Source of the DNA: Acetobacter aceti
GTDB taxonomy: Bacteria; Pseudomonadota; Alphaproteobacteria; Acetobacterales; Acetobacteraceae
Direction of reading: 5' to 3'
DNA: 64,000 nucleotides
Assembly: GCF_002005445.1 (NCBI RefSeq)
Contig: NZ_CP014692.1
Location: forward strand, 992,001 to 1,056,000
The notes under the pieces are model-generated. The model was not told the origin of the DNA. It made no database searches and was given only the letters and a program-made list of their open reading frames with translations. A program made the position numbers and the translations under genes. This document shows, one piece after another, positions 7,996 through 17,019 of this stretch (position 1 is its first letter; each line of letters begins with the position of its first letter).

Positions 7996-9533
7996 GAGGG
8001 CGTTTTCCTGTTGGCTGACGCCGGGTAGATGGTTTCCCAGCCGCCTCCAAGCGCACGGTAAAGCTGGGTGACAGAGACCGCCACGCGTGCTGTCGCATCA
8101 ACCAGCGCGCTCTGGGAGGCCAGAAGGGCATTCTGAACGGTCAATACGTTCAGGAAGTCGGATGATCCCTGTACATACTGCGCTCTGGCTGTTTCCACGG
8201 CAATCTCGTTTTCGTGAACGGCTTCCGCCAGCCGGTCGCGCTGGTTCTGGGCGGCGGTGAAAGCAGCCATGGCGTCGTCGATTTCCTGCCATGCTTTCAG
8301 GGTGGTGCGCTGGAAGAGTGTGGCGGCTTCCTGCTGCTGCGCCTTTCTCAGACGAAGCTGTCCGGTCAGACGGCCGCCTTCAAAGATCGGCAGCGTGGCG
8401 GTCGGACCGAAGCCATATTGCCGGGACGCCCACGAGCCCAGTCCGCTGAACTGAAGCGCCTGCACATCCAGACTGCCGGACAGGGTGACACGTGGAAAGA
8501 AGTCGGCGATGGCGACGCCAATATTGGCCGTTGCCGCATGCAGACGTTCGGAGGCCATGCGAATATCAGGGCGTCGTTCGGCCAGTTCCGATGGCAGACC
8601 CGCCGGCACTTCCTCCGGCACAGGTGGGACAGCGGCAGGCTTGCCCAGTTCCGCATTCAGCGCGCCCGGTTCACGCGCTACAAGGAAACTCAGCGCGTTA
8701 AGCAGATGGATTTCCTGACTTTTCAACGGAGACAGGCGGGCTTCAAAACTGTGAAGCTGCCCGGTCGCCTCGGCCACATCCAGCCGGGTCGCCGCACCCT
8801 GTTCGAAGCGTAGCGTCGTCAGCTGCGTACTGTGACGGGCGATGTCGATATTGCGGTTCAGGATGCCAATCTGCGACTGGGTGGCGCGGAGGTCGATATA
8901 GTCCTGCGCCGTCTCAGCCATCAGCGAAACCAGCACGTCGCGCTGCATCTCCTGAGTGCCGTGCATGGCGGCCGTCGCGGCCTCGACCTGTCTGCGGACA
9001 TGACCCCAGAGATCGACTTCCCACGAGGCGTTCAGACCGTATTGCGGCAGATTGAAGGACGGATTGCCGATACTGCCGGGGAGCGCAACAGGCCCGAAAC
9101 CCTGTGTGCCGCTCGCAATGCTTCCGGCCTCTGCCCGCTCCATCGCGCCCATCAGACCGAGGATACCATTCGTGCTGGCGCGTTCGCGGGCATAGGAGCC
9201 GTTGGCTTCCATGTGCGGGAACTGCGCGGCGCTGGCGATGCGTCTTTCCGCCGTGCTTTCCGCCAGACGGAATGAGGCGGCTTTCAGGTCGAGGTTCGAG
9301 GCCGCGACGTCGTTTTCCAGACGGGTCAGGACCGGGTCGTTGAACAGAGTCCACCAGGCCGGATCGGCGGAGGCTGTCGTGACCCGGCTTTCGGCGACGG
9401 GCAACGGAGTACGCCATTTTTCCGGTGTGGCTACCTGCGGCTTGTGAAAGTCCGGTCCGACCGTGCATCCTGCCAGAGCCAGCAAGGCGAGCCCCGAATA
9501 CAGAGCCTGCCGCAACGGATTAACGCCAGACAT
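7992..9533 (-). CDS. NodT/OprM-family outer-membrane efflux lipoprotein
   Basis: The 513-residue protein begins with a lipoprotein signal ending in a LAGC lipobox (Cys23) followed by TVGPDFHKPQV, the standard opening of NodT/OprM channels. The paired repeat structure of outer-membrane efflux proteins follows. The ATG at 9533 was chosen because GGAG lies eight bases upstream; a codon at 9551 would add six residues. The start overlaps the end of the membrane fusion gene. With the two upstream genes it forms a tripartite pump exporting small molecules from the cytoplasm to the outside. Confidence 0.92.
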   Translation of the reverse strand: MSGVNPLRQALYSGLALLALAGCTVGPDFHKPQVATPEKWRTPLPVAESRVTTASADPAWWTLFNDPVLTRLENDVAASNLDLKAASFRLAESTAERRIASAAQFPHMEANGSYARERASTNGILGLMGAMERAEAGSIASGTQGFGPVALPGSIGNPSFNLPQYGLNASWEVDLWGHVRRQVEAATAAMHGTQEMQRDVLVSLMAETAQDYIDLRATQSQIGILNRNIDIARHSTQLTTLRFEQGAATRLDVAEATGQLHSFEARLSPLKSQEIHLLNALSFLVAREPGALNAELGKPAAVPPVPEEVPAGLPSELAERRPDIRMASERLHAATANIGVAIADFFPRVTLSGSLDVQALQFSGLGSWASRQYGFGPTATLPIFEGGRLTGQLRLRKAQQQEAATLFQRTTLKAWQEIDDAMAAFTAAQNQRDRLAEAVHENEIAVETARAQYVQGSSDFLNVLTVQNALLASQSALVDATARVAVSVTQLYRALGGGWETIYPASANRKTPS

Positions 9534-10596
9534 AGCGGTTATCTCCGGCATGCGGGCCTTCCGGCTTCGAGGCGGTGTCGATGTTCACCTCCACCGACAT
9601 GCCGACACGCACCTTGGCGGCAAGCGGCTGGTCGGCGTCGAAGGTCAGCTTGACCGGGATACGCTGCACGACCTTGGTGAAGTTGCCGGTGGCGTTGTCA
9701 GGCTGGATCGGCGCGAAGGCCACGCCCGTCGCGGGGGCGAGGGAATCCACATGCGCTTTGAGCGGATGGTTGGGGAACGTATCGACCCAGATGGTCGCGC
9801 GCTGCCCGGTCCGGATTTTTGTCAACTGGGTTTCCTGAAAATTCGCCAGCACATAGGCCGCCTGAGTCGGCACCACGGCGAGGATGCCGGTGCCCGGATG
9901 GACGTAAGCGCCCACGCGCACGCCACGCTCGCCGACCACGCCGTCAACCGGGGCAGGGATGGTGCAGTAGGACAGGTTCAGTTCGGCCTGTTTCTCATCA
10001 CCCTGCGCCCGGAGCAGGATGCCCCGCGCCCGCTCAAGCTGACCCTTGAGGACGGCGATCTGCCGGATGGCGGCGTCGACACCCGCCTGATCGCGGGCGA
10101 TGGCGGCCTGTTCCTCCTTCTCATGCGCTTCGGAAGACTGTTTCTGCTCGACGGTGCCCGCACCGCCAGCCGACAGGTTGCGATAACGGGCGGTATTCTG
10201 GCGTGCGAACAGCAGGTTGGCCTGATCAGCGAGAACGGCCGCGCGGGTCTCGGCGATCACGGAGTCCTGCCGCGCCAGTTCTGCTTCCAGATTGGTCACG
10301 TCGCCCTGCGCGGCCATCACATTGCCCTTCGCCACGTCGAGGGCGGCGCGGTAGTCATCGTCCTCGATATGGGCCAGTTCCTCGCCCGCGTGGACCTGTT
10401 CGTTGTCCTGCGCGATCACGCGGTCGATGCGCCCGGCGACCTTGGGCGCGACAGTCGTGAAGTCGGCGGTCACATAGGCGTCGTTGGTGTACTGGTTGAT
10501 CCCGTCGCCGTTGACGAGGCGTGCCCCGCCCCATGCGATGCAGGCCAGCACCAGAGCCGCGCATCCGGCATAGAGAAGAGGTTTTTTATAGATCAT
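9520..10596 (-). CDS. HlyD/EmrA-family periplasmic adaptor
   Basis: This 358-residue protein has one N-terminal membrane segment (LLYAGCAALVLACIAWGGA), a biotinyl-lipoyl-like hairpin beginning TTVAPKVAGRIDRVIAQDNE, a long coiled-coil region rich in Ala, Glu and Gln, and a C-terminal beta-barrel part with YVLANFQETQLTKI and GMSVEVNIDT. This is the EmrA type of adaptor that links an inner-membrane MFS pump to an outer-membrane channel. It lies 17 bases downstream of the pump gene and overlaps the channel gene, as expected for one operon. Confidence 0.92.
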   Translation of the reverse strand: MIYKKPLLYAGCAALVLACIAWGGARLVNGDGINQYTNDAYVTADFTTVAPKVAGRIDRVIAQDNEQVHAGEELAHIEDDDYRAALDVAKGNVMAAQGDVTNLEAELARQDSVIAETRAAVLADQANLLFARQNTARYRNLSAGGAGTVEQKQSSEAHEKEEQAAIARDQAGVDAAIRQIAVLKGQLERARGILLRAQGDEKQAELNLSYCTIPAPVDGVVGERGVRVGAYVHPGTGILAVVPTQAAYVLANFQETQLTKIRTGQRATIWVDTFPNHPLKAHVDSLAPATGVAFAPIQPDNATGNFTKVVQRIPVKLTFDADQPLAAKVRVGMSVEVNIDTASKPEGPHAGDNRYVWR

Positions 10597-10613
10597 GACG
10601 ACTGTTTCCGGAT

Positions 10614-12251
10614 TCAGCGGGCTGGAGCGTTGGGTGAGGGTGCGCGTGGCGGATAGACGCGGTGCGGCAGGAGTAGATTCATGACGGCGTAACCGAGGCA
10701 GACCCAGATCAGCACGTAATAGATGTCGTTCAGCGCCAGTACGAGCGCCTGCTCATGCACATAGGTGTGGAAGACCTGAAGCGAATTGCGGGCGACATGG
10801 GCGCTGTCCGGCGACGTGACCGAAAGCTGCTGGTTGATCGGGTCACCCATGCCCTGCAGGGCGAGACCGTGCGTGCCGTGGTGATCGAGCAGCATGGTCG
10901 AGTGGTACTGCTCGCGGCGACGCGTGGCGGCGGAGAACAGCGCGAAGGCGACGGCGTTGGCCAGTCCCTTGAGCATGTTCACCATGCCGGAGATGAAAGG
11001 GCCGTCCGCCGGTCCCATGGCCATCGTCGCCAGCATCAGCGTGGGGATGACGGTCATGGGCTGGCCGAAGACCTGAAGGATCTGCGGCAGGTAGAAATTG
11101 TCCCGCACCCAGTCCACCGTCAGCCATGTGCCAAGATATGCGGAGCCCGCGAGGCAGAGCATCCCGCCCGCCAGCACGAAGCGGCAGTCCACCTTGCGGC
11201 TGTTACAGATGGCGGCGATCAGCGGCAGCATGATGAGCTGCGGCAGGGCCACGACCAGGGAGACGGGGGCTGCCTGAGTAGGCCGGTAGCCGCGCACGGC
11301 TTCCAGATAGGTCGCCGGGATTTCGGCCATGATGGAACAGATGGCGAGGATACCGACCAGCGACAGCAGTGCCGCCTGAATGTTGCGGGATTTCCAGTAC
11401 TGGACGCGGAAATACGGGCTTGGGTGATACGCCTCGTTGATGACGAACACGATGAAGGCGGCCAGACCCCAGAAGGTCAGGTTGGTGATGATGGGAGAGC
11501 GGTACCAGTCCAGCCGGTCGCCCTGATACAGCACGATGACCAGTGAGCAGATGGCGGGCAGGCCGACCAGAATGCCGAACCAGTTGAAGCTTTCGAACCG
11601 TTCGAAATGCATCGGGTCTTTCGGCAGGCCGTAGGCCATCATGGCGATGGAGAGCGCCGCCGTGGGGATGATCTCCCAATACAGCCAGCGCCAGCCGACA
11701 TGCTCGAACAGGAACGCCTCCAGCGGCAGGCCGAGATTCGGGCCGAAGGTCGCGGTCATGGCGTAGCCGCCGATGCCGAACACGCGGAGCGGTGGCGGCA
11801 GGTATTTCAGCATGACGGTCATCAGCACCGGCGGCAGGCAGCCGCTCGCGAGTCCCTGAAAGGCGCGCAGGATGCAGAGCGATGTGACGTCCGGCATGAA
11901 CGGAGCCGGGATGGACAGCAGCGCGAGGATCGCCGTCATGAAGATGGAGAAGCGGTAGATCGAAAATGTCGTGTAGAACCAAGGCGTAAAGGCCATGGCG
12001 GCGATGTTGAACGCCTCGTAGATGGCGATGACCCACGTGCCTTCATCGTGACCGATATGCATCGCGCCACGAATGTCAGACAGGCCGATTTCGGTGACAT
12101 GCTCGTTGAAACCCGCCACATGCACCGCGAGAAGCATGCCGAGGCAGCCGATCACGGTCCGCAGGCCGAACGGCGGGATGTAGGATGGCATCGGCGGTGC
12201 GGCGTGGATGATGGGGGCGCCGGTTGCCGGTGCGGGAGTTGCGCTGGTCAT
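10614..12251 (-). CDS. DHA2-type MFS drug efflux pump (EmrB-like)
   Basis: The protein of about 545 residues has 14 hydrophobic segments and the length of the EmrB/DHA2 subfamily. It includes EGTWVIAIYEAFNIAAMAF in the early part and a DVTSLCILRAFQGLASG block typical of motif C regions. It would drive export by proton antiport. The ATG at 12251 is preferred because it begins a Pro/Ala-rich cytoplasmic leader; 12293 is an in-frame alternative. The gene is divergent from a LysR regulator 120 bases away, a standard arrangement for substrate-induced efflux. Confidence 0.9.
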   Translation of the reverse strand: MTSATPAPATGAPIIHAAPPMPSYIPPFGLRTVIGCLGMLLAVHVAGFNEHVTEIGLSDIRGAMHIGHDEGTWVIAIYEAFNIAAMAFTPWFYTTFSIYRFSIFMTAILALLSIPAPFMPDVTSLCILRAFQGLASGCLPPVLMTVMLKYLPPPLRVFGIGGYAMTATFGPNLGLPLEAFLFEHVGWRWLYWEIIPTAALSIAMMAYGLPKDPMHFERFESFNWFGILVGLPAICSLVIVLYQGDRLDWYRSPIITNLTFWGLAAFIVFVINEAYHPSPYFRVQYWKSRNIQAALLSLVGILAICSIMAEIPATYLEAVRGYRPTQAAPVSLVVALPQLIMLPLIAAICNSRKVDCRFVLAGGMLCLAGSAYLGTWLTVDWVRDNFYLPQILQVFGQPMTVIPTLMLATMAMGPADGPFISGMVNMLKGLANAVAFALFSAATRRREQYHSTMLLDHHGTHGLALQGMGDPINQQLSVTSPDSAHVARNSLQVFHTYVHEQALVLALNDIYYVLIWVCLGYAVMNLLLPHRVYPPRAPSPNAPAR

Positions 12252-12370
12252 GGCAGTGATAATCAGCAGGAATCCGCCGGTGAAAACCCACACTTCGGAT
12301 AGGTGATGATTCCACTTTATGGAATGGTTAGTGCTGGTCGCTGCGCGGAACGAAGTCTATATCTGGAAGG

Positions 12371-13324
12371 ATGCGAGGTTATGATCTTGATTTGCTACGC
12401 TACCTTCAGGTCCTGATCGAGGAGGAAAGCGTCTCTGCCGCCGCACGTCGCCTCAGGGTGAGTGAGCCGGCAATGAGCCGTCATCTGGCCAAGCTGCGCA
12501 CTGTCTTTTCCGATCCCATCCTTGTTCAGTCCGGACGGCGGATGACGGCGTCTTCCTTCGCCGCGGGTATTCTGGACCGTGTGCAGGAGGTCGTGCGGGC
12601 GGCTGACAGCCTGATCGAGACGCAGGTCATGGCCGATCTGGCCAACATGGAGCCGATCTTCACCATTCGCGCCAACGATCTGATCGTCGCCGCGCTCGGC
12701 CTGCCTTTGTTGCGCGCGCTGCGTCGGGAATGCCCGAAATGCGAGATCGTCTTCGCGCCGGAAGTTGATGATCCGGCGTCAGATCCCCTGCGCCACGACA
12801 GTATCGACCTTTATATTGGCGCGACCGACAGCATGAAGCCCGAAATCCGGAGGCAGACCCTGTTCCGTCACCAGATGTATGGACTCGTCCGGAAAGGCCA
12901 TCCCATTCTGGCCGAGCCGGTCACGCCGCAGAGCATGGTGCTGTACGACTATATCAGCGTGTCCCGACGGGGCAGGGCGCGCGGTCCGATCGACTGGGCC
13001 TTGCGTGACCATTACGGACTGACGCGGCGTATCGTGATGGTGGTGCCGAACTATCATGCCATGGTCGAGAGCATGAAGGATACGGACCTTATCCTGGCGG
13101 TGCCTGATATGGTGTTGCAGCATATCTCCATGGACGCACTTGGTCTGGCGGCTTTCGCGTTCCCCCTGTCTCTACCCTATATCGAAGCGTTTCAGGCGTG
13201 GCACCCGAGGCGGGATACGGACCCGGTGCATCGGTGGATGCGCGAGACGCTGTTCCGGGTCTCGCGAGGCATTTTCACGAGTGAGTCGTCTGGCGGGCGG
13301 GTCAACGGTTTATCGCCCTCCTGA
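12371..13324 (+). CDS. LysR-family transcriptional regulator
   Basis: The 317-residue protein has a winged helix-turn-helix in the first 65 residues (LLRYLQVLIEEESVSAAARR, then EPAMSRHLAKLRTVFSDPIL) and a periplasmic-binding-like effector domain behind it. This is the NodD/NahR-like branch, judged by the DPILVQSGRRMTAS segment. It is divergent from the efflux pump operon and most likely controls it in response to a pump substrate. The ribosome site GGAAGG directly touches the annotated ATG, which is too close, so the true start may be a nearby downstream codon such as TTG at 12392. Confidence 0.88.
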   Translation: MRGYDLDLLRYLQVLIEEESVSAAARRLRVSEPAMSRHLAKLRTVFSDPILVQSGRRMTASSFAAGILDRVQEVVRAADSLIETQVMADLANMEPIFTIRANDLIVAALGLPLLRALRRECPKCEIVFAPEVDDPASDPLRHDSIDLYIGATDSMKPEIRRQTLFRHQMYGLVRKGHPILAEPVTPQSMVLYDYISVSRRGRARGPIDWALRDHYGLTRRIVMVVPNYHAMVESMKDTDLILAVPDMVLQHISMDALGLAAFAFPLSLPYIEAFQAWHPRRDTDPVHRWMRETLFRVSRGIFTSESSGGRVNGLSPS

Positions 13325-13472
13325 AAACGGTCGGAAGAGCGATTTACAGGGGCGATGACAGAGTGCGTCTCAACCTCTCACGATAACAGCTTACACCATC
13401 TGTTGATTTGGTAATGGCAACCCTTCATGCGGGTATACGTCATATTTTGTTAGAAACTTGTGGATAGAGCGA

Positions 13473-14957
13473 ATGGCTGGATCGTTTGATTTTGACCTGA
13501 TTGTTATCGGCAGCGGTCCTTCAGGTCGGCGTGCCGCCGTGCAGGCCTCTAAATTCGGGCGATCGGTATTGATCATCGACAGGCGCGGGCAGTTGGGCGG
13601 TGTTTCCGTCCACACCGGGACCATTCCGTCAAAAACCCTGCGAGAAACGGTGCTCAACCTGACCGGTTGGCGCGAGCGGGGGATTTACGGGATCAACTAC
13701 CGGGTCAAACAGAACATCGGGGCGCAGGATCTTGGTATGCGCCTCGGCAAAACGCTCCAGGACGAGGTGGATATTCTGGAACATCAGTTTGTTCGGAATG
13801 GCATTGTCGTTGCCTATGGTGCCGCCAGATTTGTGGATGCTCATACAGTTGAAATTGAAGATGACGAAAAAAATCACAGAAGAGTGAGCGGTAAAGCGAT
13901 TGTCGTGGCGGTGGGGTCGGTTCCTCACCGGCCTGAGAATATTCCGTTCGATGGAAAACGTGTCATCGACAGTGATGGCATGGTCAGTCTGGATCGTATC
14001 CCGCGTTCACTGACTGTCGTTGGAGCGGGTGTGATCGGCATCGAATACGCCACCATTTTCAGCGCACTGGATGTGCGTGTCACCATTATCGACCAACGGG
14101 AACATATTCTGGATTTCATTGATCATGAGGTAGTGGACGAGTTCGTTCACCAGTTACGTGACCAGAGCATCAATTTTCGTCTTGGCAGCGCACTTGAGTC
14201 CATTGTGATCGAAGCCGAACAGCCGGTCGCCATTCTGGAAGGAGGGCGACGCGTCCGTGCTGATGTGCTGCTTTATACCGGCGGGCGTCAGGGAGCGACG
14301 GGGGACCTCAATCTGGCGGCTGCAGGGCTTGAGGCAGACAGCCGGGGGCGTCTCAAGGTGGACCCCGTTACATTCCAGACCAGCGTGCCCAGCATCTATG
14401 CAACAGGAGATGTGATCGGCTTTCCTGCTCTCGCTTCCACGTCCATGGAGCAGGGGCGGATTGCCGCCTGCCACGCCTGTGGACAGTCCGTGCCTCCCGC
14501 ACCAAAGTTTTTTCCATATGGAATCTACTCCGTTCCTGAAATTTCCATGGTCGGGATGACGGAGGAGGAGGTTCGGAAAAAGAAAATCCCTTACGAAACC
14601 GGTATTGCCCGTTTTCGCGAGACGTCCCGTGGCCAGATCATGGGAGAACGGGGCGGTTTCCTTAAAATCATCGTCTGCCTTGAAACTCACAGGCTTCTTG
14701 GGGTGCATATTGTCGGAGAGGCCGCAACAGAGTTAATTCATATTGGTCAGGCTGTTCTGAACTTTGATGGAAGTTTCGAGTATTTCATAGAGGCGACCTT
14801 CAACTATCCTACCTTTGCCGAAGCTTACAAAAGCGCGGCTCTGGATGTATGGAACCGCATTACGCCCCGTCATGAAGAGGGAGGGGAGGCGCCGCCGGTT
14901 TCTCCGGTTGAATCGGCGCCGCGCAGGGTGAAGAAAGTAACGGCGGAGAAGGAGTAG
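13473..14957 (+). CDS. sthA: Soluble pyridine nucleotide transhydrogenase (SthA-like)
   Basis: This 494-residue flavoprotein has the dinucleotide motifs LIVIGSGPSGRRAAVQA near the N terminus and TVVGAGVIGIEYATIF near residue 180, plus the C-terminal dimerisation domain of disulfide reductases. The redox-active Cys pair of lipoamide and glutathione reductases is absent: the segment reads GGVSVHTGTIPSKTLRE, as in the Si-specific transhydrogenase SthA. It would balance NADH and NADPH. The ATG at 13473 is preferred to the TTG at 13458. It stands alone between the LysR gene and a long hairpin-rich gap. Confidence 0.88.
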   Translation: MAGSFDFDLIVIGSGPSGRRAAVQASKFGRSVLIIDRRGQLGGVSVHTGTIPSKTLRETVLNLTGWRERGIYGINYRVKQNIGAQDLGMRLGKTLQDEVDILEHQFVRNGIVVAYGAARFVDAHTVEIEDDEKNHRRVSGKAIVVAVGSVPHRPENIPFDGKRVIDSDGMVSLDRIPRSLTVVGAGVIGIEYATIFSALDVRVTIIDQREHILDFIDHEVVDEFVHQLRDQSINFRLGSALESIVIEAEQPVAILEGGRRVRADVLLYTGGRQGATGDLNLAAAGLEADSRGRLKVDPVTFQTSVPSIYATGDVIGFPALASTSMEQGRIAACHACGQSVPPAPKFFPYGIYSVPEISMVGMTEEEVRKKKIPYETGIARFRETSRGQIMGERGGFLKIIVCLETHRLLGVHIVGEAATELIHIGQAVLNFDGSFEYFIEATFNYPTFAEAYKSAALDVWNRITPRHEEGGEAPPVSPVESAPRRVKKVTAEKE

Positions 14958-15118
14958 GCCGTGGTTTTATCTGCGAATACAGGAATAACTCCTTATGGTG
15001 TCAGCAAGTCATGAAAAAGGCTTTGATGAATATTTTTCGACAAGATCCGAGTGGAGTTTCCTTTTGAATGAAATGAAACCTGACGTTTTTTATTATCGAT
15101 GTGCGGTTTGAAAGAAAC

Positions 15119-15160
15119 TAGAGCAATTCCACTGAACTCTGACCCAGTGGAATTGCTCTA
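15119..15160. repeat. Perfect 16-bp inverted repeat
   Basis: TAGAGCAATTCCACTG at 15119-15134 pairs exactly with CAGTGGAATTGCTCTA at 15145-15160 around a 10-base loop. No long T run follows on either strand. It could be a bidirectional terminator or one copy of a dispersed REP-like palindrome; only a genome-wide search would separate these. Confidence 0.8.
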
Positions 15161-15174
15161 ATTCATTGTTTATC

Positions 15175-15221
15175 GAGCATATTCACCAGTTCGAATGTGT
15201 CTATTCAAACTGGATATGCTC
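15175..15221. repeat. Second inverted repeat with a 3-base bulge
   Basis: GAGCATATTCACCAGTTCGAAT at 15175-15196 pairs with ATTCAAACTGGATATGCTC at 15203-15221, with three unpaired bases and one mismatch. It lies 14 bases after the first hairpin, and both begin with a GAGCA-type end, so they may be members of one repeat family. Confidence 0.7.
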
Positions 15222-15280
15222 TAGACAGGATTACAAGGAACCGCATGAGAAATTATGGGAAACCATTCTGCTTTCCCATA

Positions 15281-16369
15281 TCAGCCAGATTCAAACAACC
15301 TTACGCCCGCCCGTTCACGGGATCTGAGGTCCGTCAGAAGAGGAGAAAGGGAAAGCGGGAACTGTTCGCCGCGCCCTTTCACAGAACTTGGTGAATGACC
15401 GAACATGGTCTTGAACTGGCGTGAAAAATGCGCGCAATCGGAAAAGCCTGTTTCGATGGCCACCTGAGTGATCGACATTTCTCCCTGCGAAAGCAGAGAC
15501 CGGGCGTAGCGCAACCTGATCATCCGGTAGAAAACCGCAGGGCGGATGCCGAGAACCGACTGGAAGAGCCTTTCGAGCTGCCGTGAGGAAATACCAAGCC
15601 GTTTTGCAACAAAGCTGATCGGGAGCGGATCGATCATATTCTGTTCCATTTCCATCATGGCGCGTCTGACACGCTGATCGACAACATGCTCAATGTCGTC
15701 ACTGATCGGCGGATGAGGCTGAAGTGATGGTGTGTCACCACGACGAGGCCGGTCCAGCAGGAGAATATGGCTGGCTTTACGCGCCAGAGGTCTGCTCAGA
15801 TGCTTTTCGATGAGGTGCAGTGCCAGTTCCGCCGTTCCGCCACCACCAGAGCAGGTGATGCGGTCTCCGTCTACCAGATACATCTGTTCGCTGGTGACGT
15901 GGTGATCGGGAAACTCTTCCAGAAAATCCTGACGATGATACCAGCTGACGCAGCATGTCCGCCCGTTCATCACACCGGCTCGGGCCAGTACAAAAGCACC
16001 GGTGCAGATACCGATCAGCGGTATGCCGAGGCTGGCGGCTTTCTGTAGATACCGCATGGCCACTTCGTCCACCTGCCGGCGTCCATGCAGCAGTCCGCCA
16101 ACGACGGCGATATAGTCAAATTCGCTCGGGTTGATCAGGTCTGAAGTCCGGCTGACGGAAATCCCGCAACTGGCGCGAATTGATTCAGGGCGGCTGTTCA
16201 TGATCTGCCAGCTGCACAGGATAGGACGACTTTTATCCTCTTTGTCGGCAGCAAGGCGAAGATGATCGATAAGCAGGGAGAAGGCCGACAACGTGAAATT
16301 CTCTGCCAGAATAATTCCGACACGAAGGCTTGGGGTTTCCGTTGGTAGCGACTGTTTCCGTTGCAACAT
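15281..16369 (-). CDS. GbdR-like AraC-family regulator with DJ-1/PfpI domain
   Basis: The 362-residue protein has a class I glutamine amidotransferase-like (DJ-1/PfpI) domain over about residues 15-190 (VGIILAENFTLSAFSLLIDH, IGICTGAFVLARAG) and a C-terminal AraC helix-turn-helix pair (VAKRLGISSRQLERLFQS, then MSITQVAIETGFSDCAHFSR). This two-domain type includes GbdR, the Pseudomonas activator of glycine betaine and dimethylglycine catabolism. Its place between the dgc operon and the bet/cho genes supports the same role here. The ATG at 16369 was chosen because GGAGGT stands five bases upstream. GbdR identity is inferred from domain type plus context. Confidence 0.8.
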   Translation of the reverse strand: MLQRKQSLPTETPSLRVGIILAENFTLSAFSLLIDHLRLAADKEDKSRPILCSWQIMNSRPESIRASCGISVSRTSDLINPSEFDYIAVVGGLLHGRRQVDEVAMRYLQKAASLGIPLIGICTGAFVLARAGVMNGRTCCVSWYHRQDFLEEFPDHHVTSEQMYLVDGDRITCSGGGGTAELALHLIEKHLSRPLARKASHILLLDRPRRGDTPSLQPHPPISDDIEHVVDQRVRRAMMEMEQNMIDPLPISFVAKRLGISSRQLERLFQSVLGIRPAVFYRMIRLRYARSLLSQGEMSITQVAIETGFSDCAHFSRQFKTMFGHSPSSVKGRGEQFPLSLSPLLTDLRSRERAGVRLFESG

Positions 16370-16571
16370 ACTGCACCTCCAGCCGTTCAAAGCCCGGACG
16401 ACTGATTATCGTCGGTTTATTTGTTTTGACTTTAGAACGAATGAAGGGTCGTCAACAAATGCTTTTTCAAACTGCAGGATATCGCCGGACAGACTTGCGC
16501 AAAACCGACAGAGTGCATCTGAACCGCGACACGCATGCTCTTGGCGGAGTGCGTGTCGCCTTCATCTTGTG

Positions 16572-16982
16572 TCAGGCTGTGACCTGCCGCTCCCATTCCG
16601 GGAGATTGTAATAATTGGAGATTCTCGACACCTTCCCGTCACGCACGGAGAAGAATGCTCCGGCTGGCAGAAGATAGGTCTGACCCTTCGCCTCAGGCAG
16701 CCCGTCATCTGTCGAGAGATATTCTCCATGTACCATGAACTCTGCGGCGGCGCGCGTGCCGTCCTCGTTCACCATCACCGCGATGTCGGCAATGGTTTCC
16801 TTGTAGCAGCGGTCCATGCGCCCCAGAAAAGCGCGGAACGTCTCCTTCCCGACCTCTCTTCCGCCCTGATTGATGTCATGGATGACGTCGTCGGTGAGCA
16901 ATGCGAGGAAGTCATCGCGGTTTCCGGCGTTGAAAGTTGCGTAGTAGGACTCGATCAGTGTCCGGGTCATAGCCTGTGTCAT
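16572..16982 (-). CDS. SnoaL-like ketosteroid isomerase-related protein
   Basis: This 136-residue single-domain protein has the NTF2-like / SnoaL fold pattern: an N-terminal helix (LIESYYATFNAGNRDDFLALL), DDVIHDINQGG, and a C-terminal strand region ending FFSVRDGKVSRISNYYNL. It resembles the family described as steroid delta-isomerase-related proteins of unknown function. It lies 37 bases downstream of glyA on the same strand and is probably co-transcribed with it. No catalytic role can be read from the sequence. Confidence 0.75.
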   Translation of the reverse strand: MTQAMTRTLIESYYATFNAGNRDDFLALLTDDVIHDINQGGREVGKETFRAFLGRMDRCYKETIADIAVMVNEDGTRAAAEFMVHGEYLSTDDGLPEAKGQTYLLPAGAFFSVRDGKVSRISNYYNLPEWERQVTA

Positions 16983-17019
16983 GGTAGATCCTGAAATCTT
17001 GTGAGAAAGCCGATGAGAG

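Larger units (their letters stand above)
14958..15280. other. Gene-free gap with two hairpin repeats
   Basis: This 323-base interval separates two convergent genes, sthA and the AraC-family gene. It is much richer in A and T than its neighbours and holds no credible gene. Its only clear content is the two inverted repeats listed separately at 15119-15160 and 15175-15221, which could end transcription from both sides. Confidence 0.7.
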
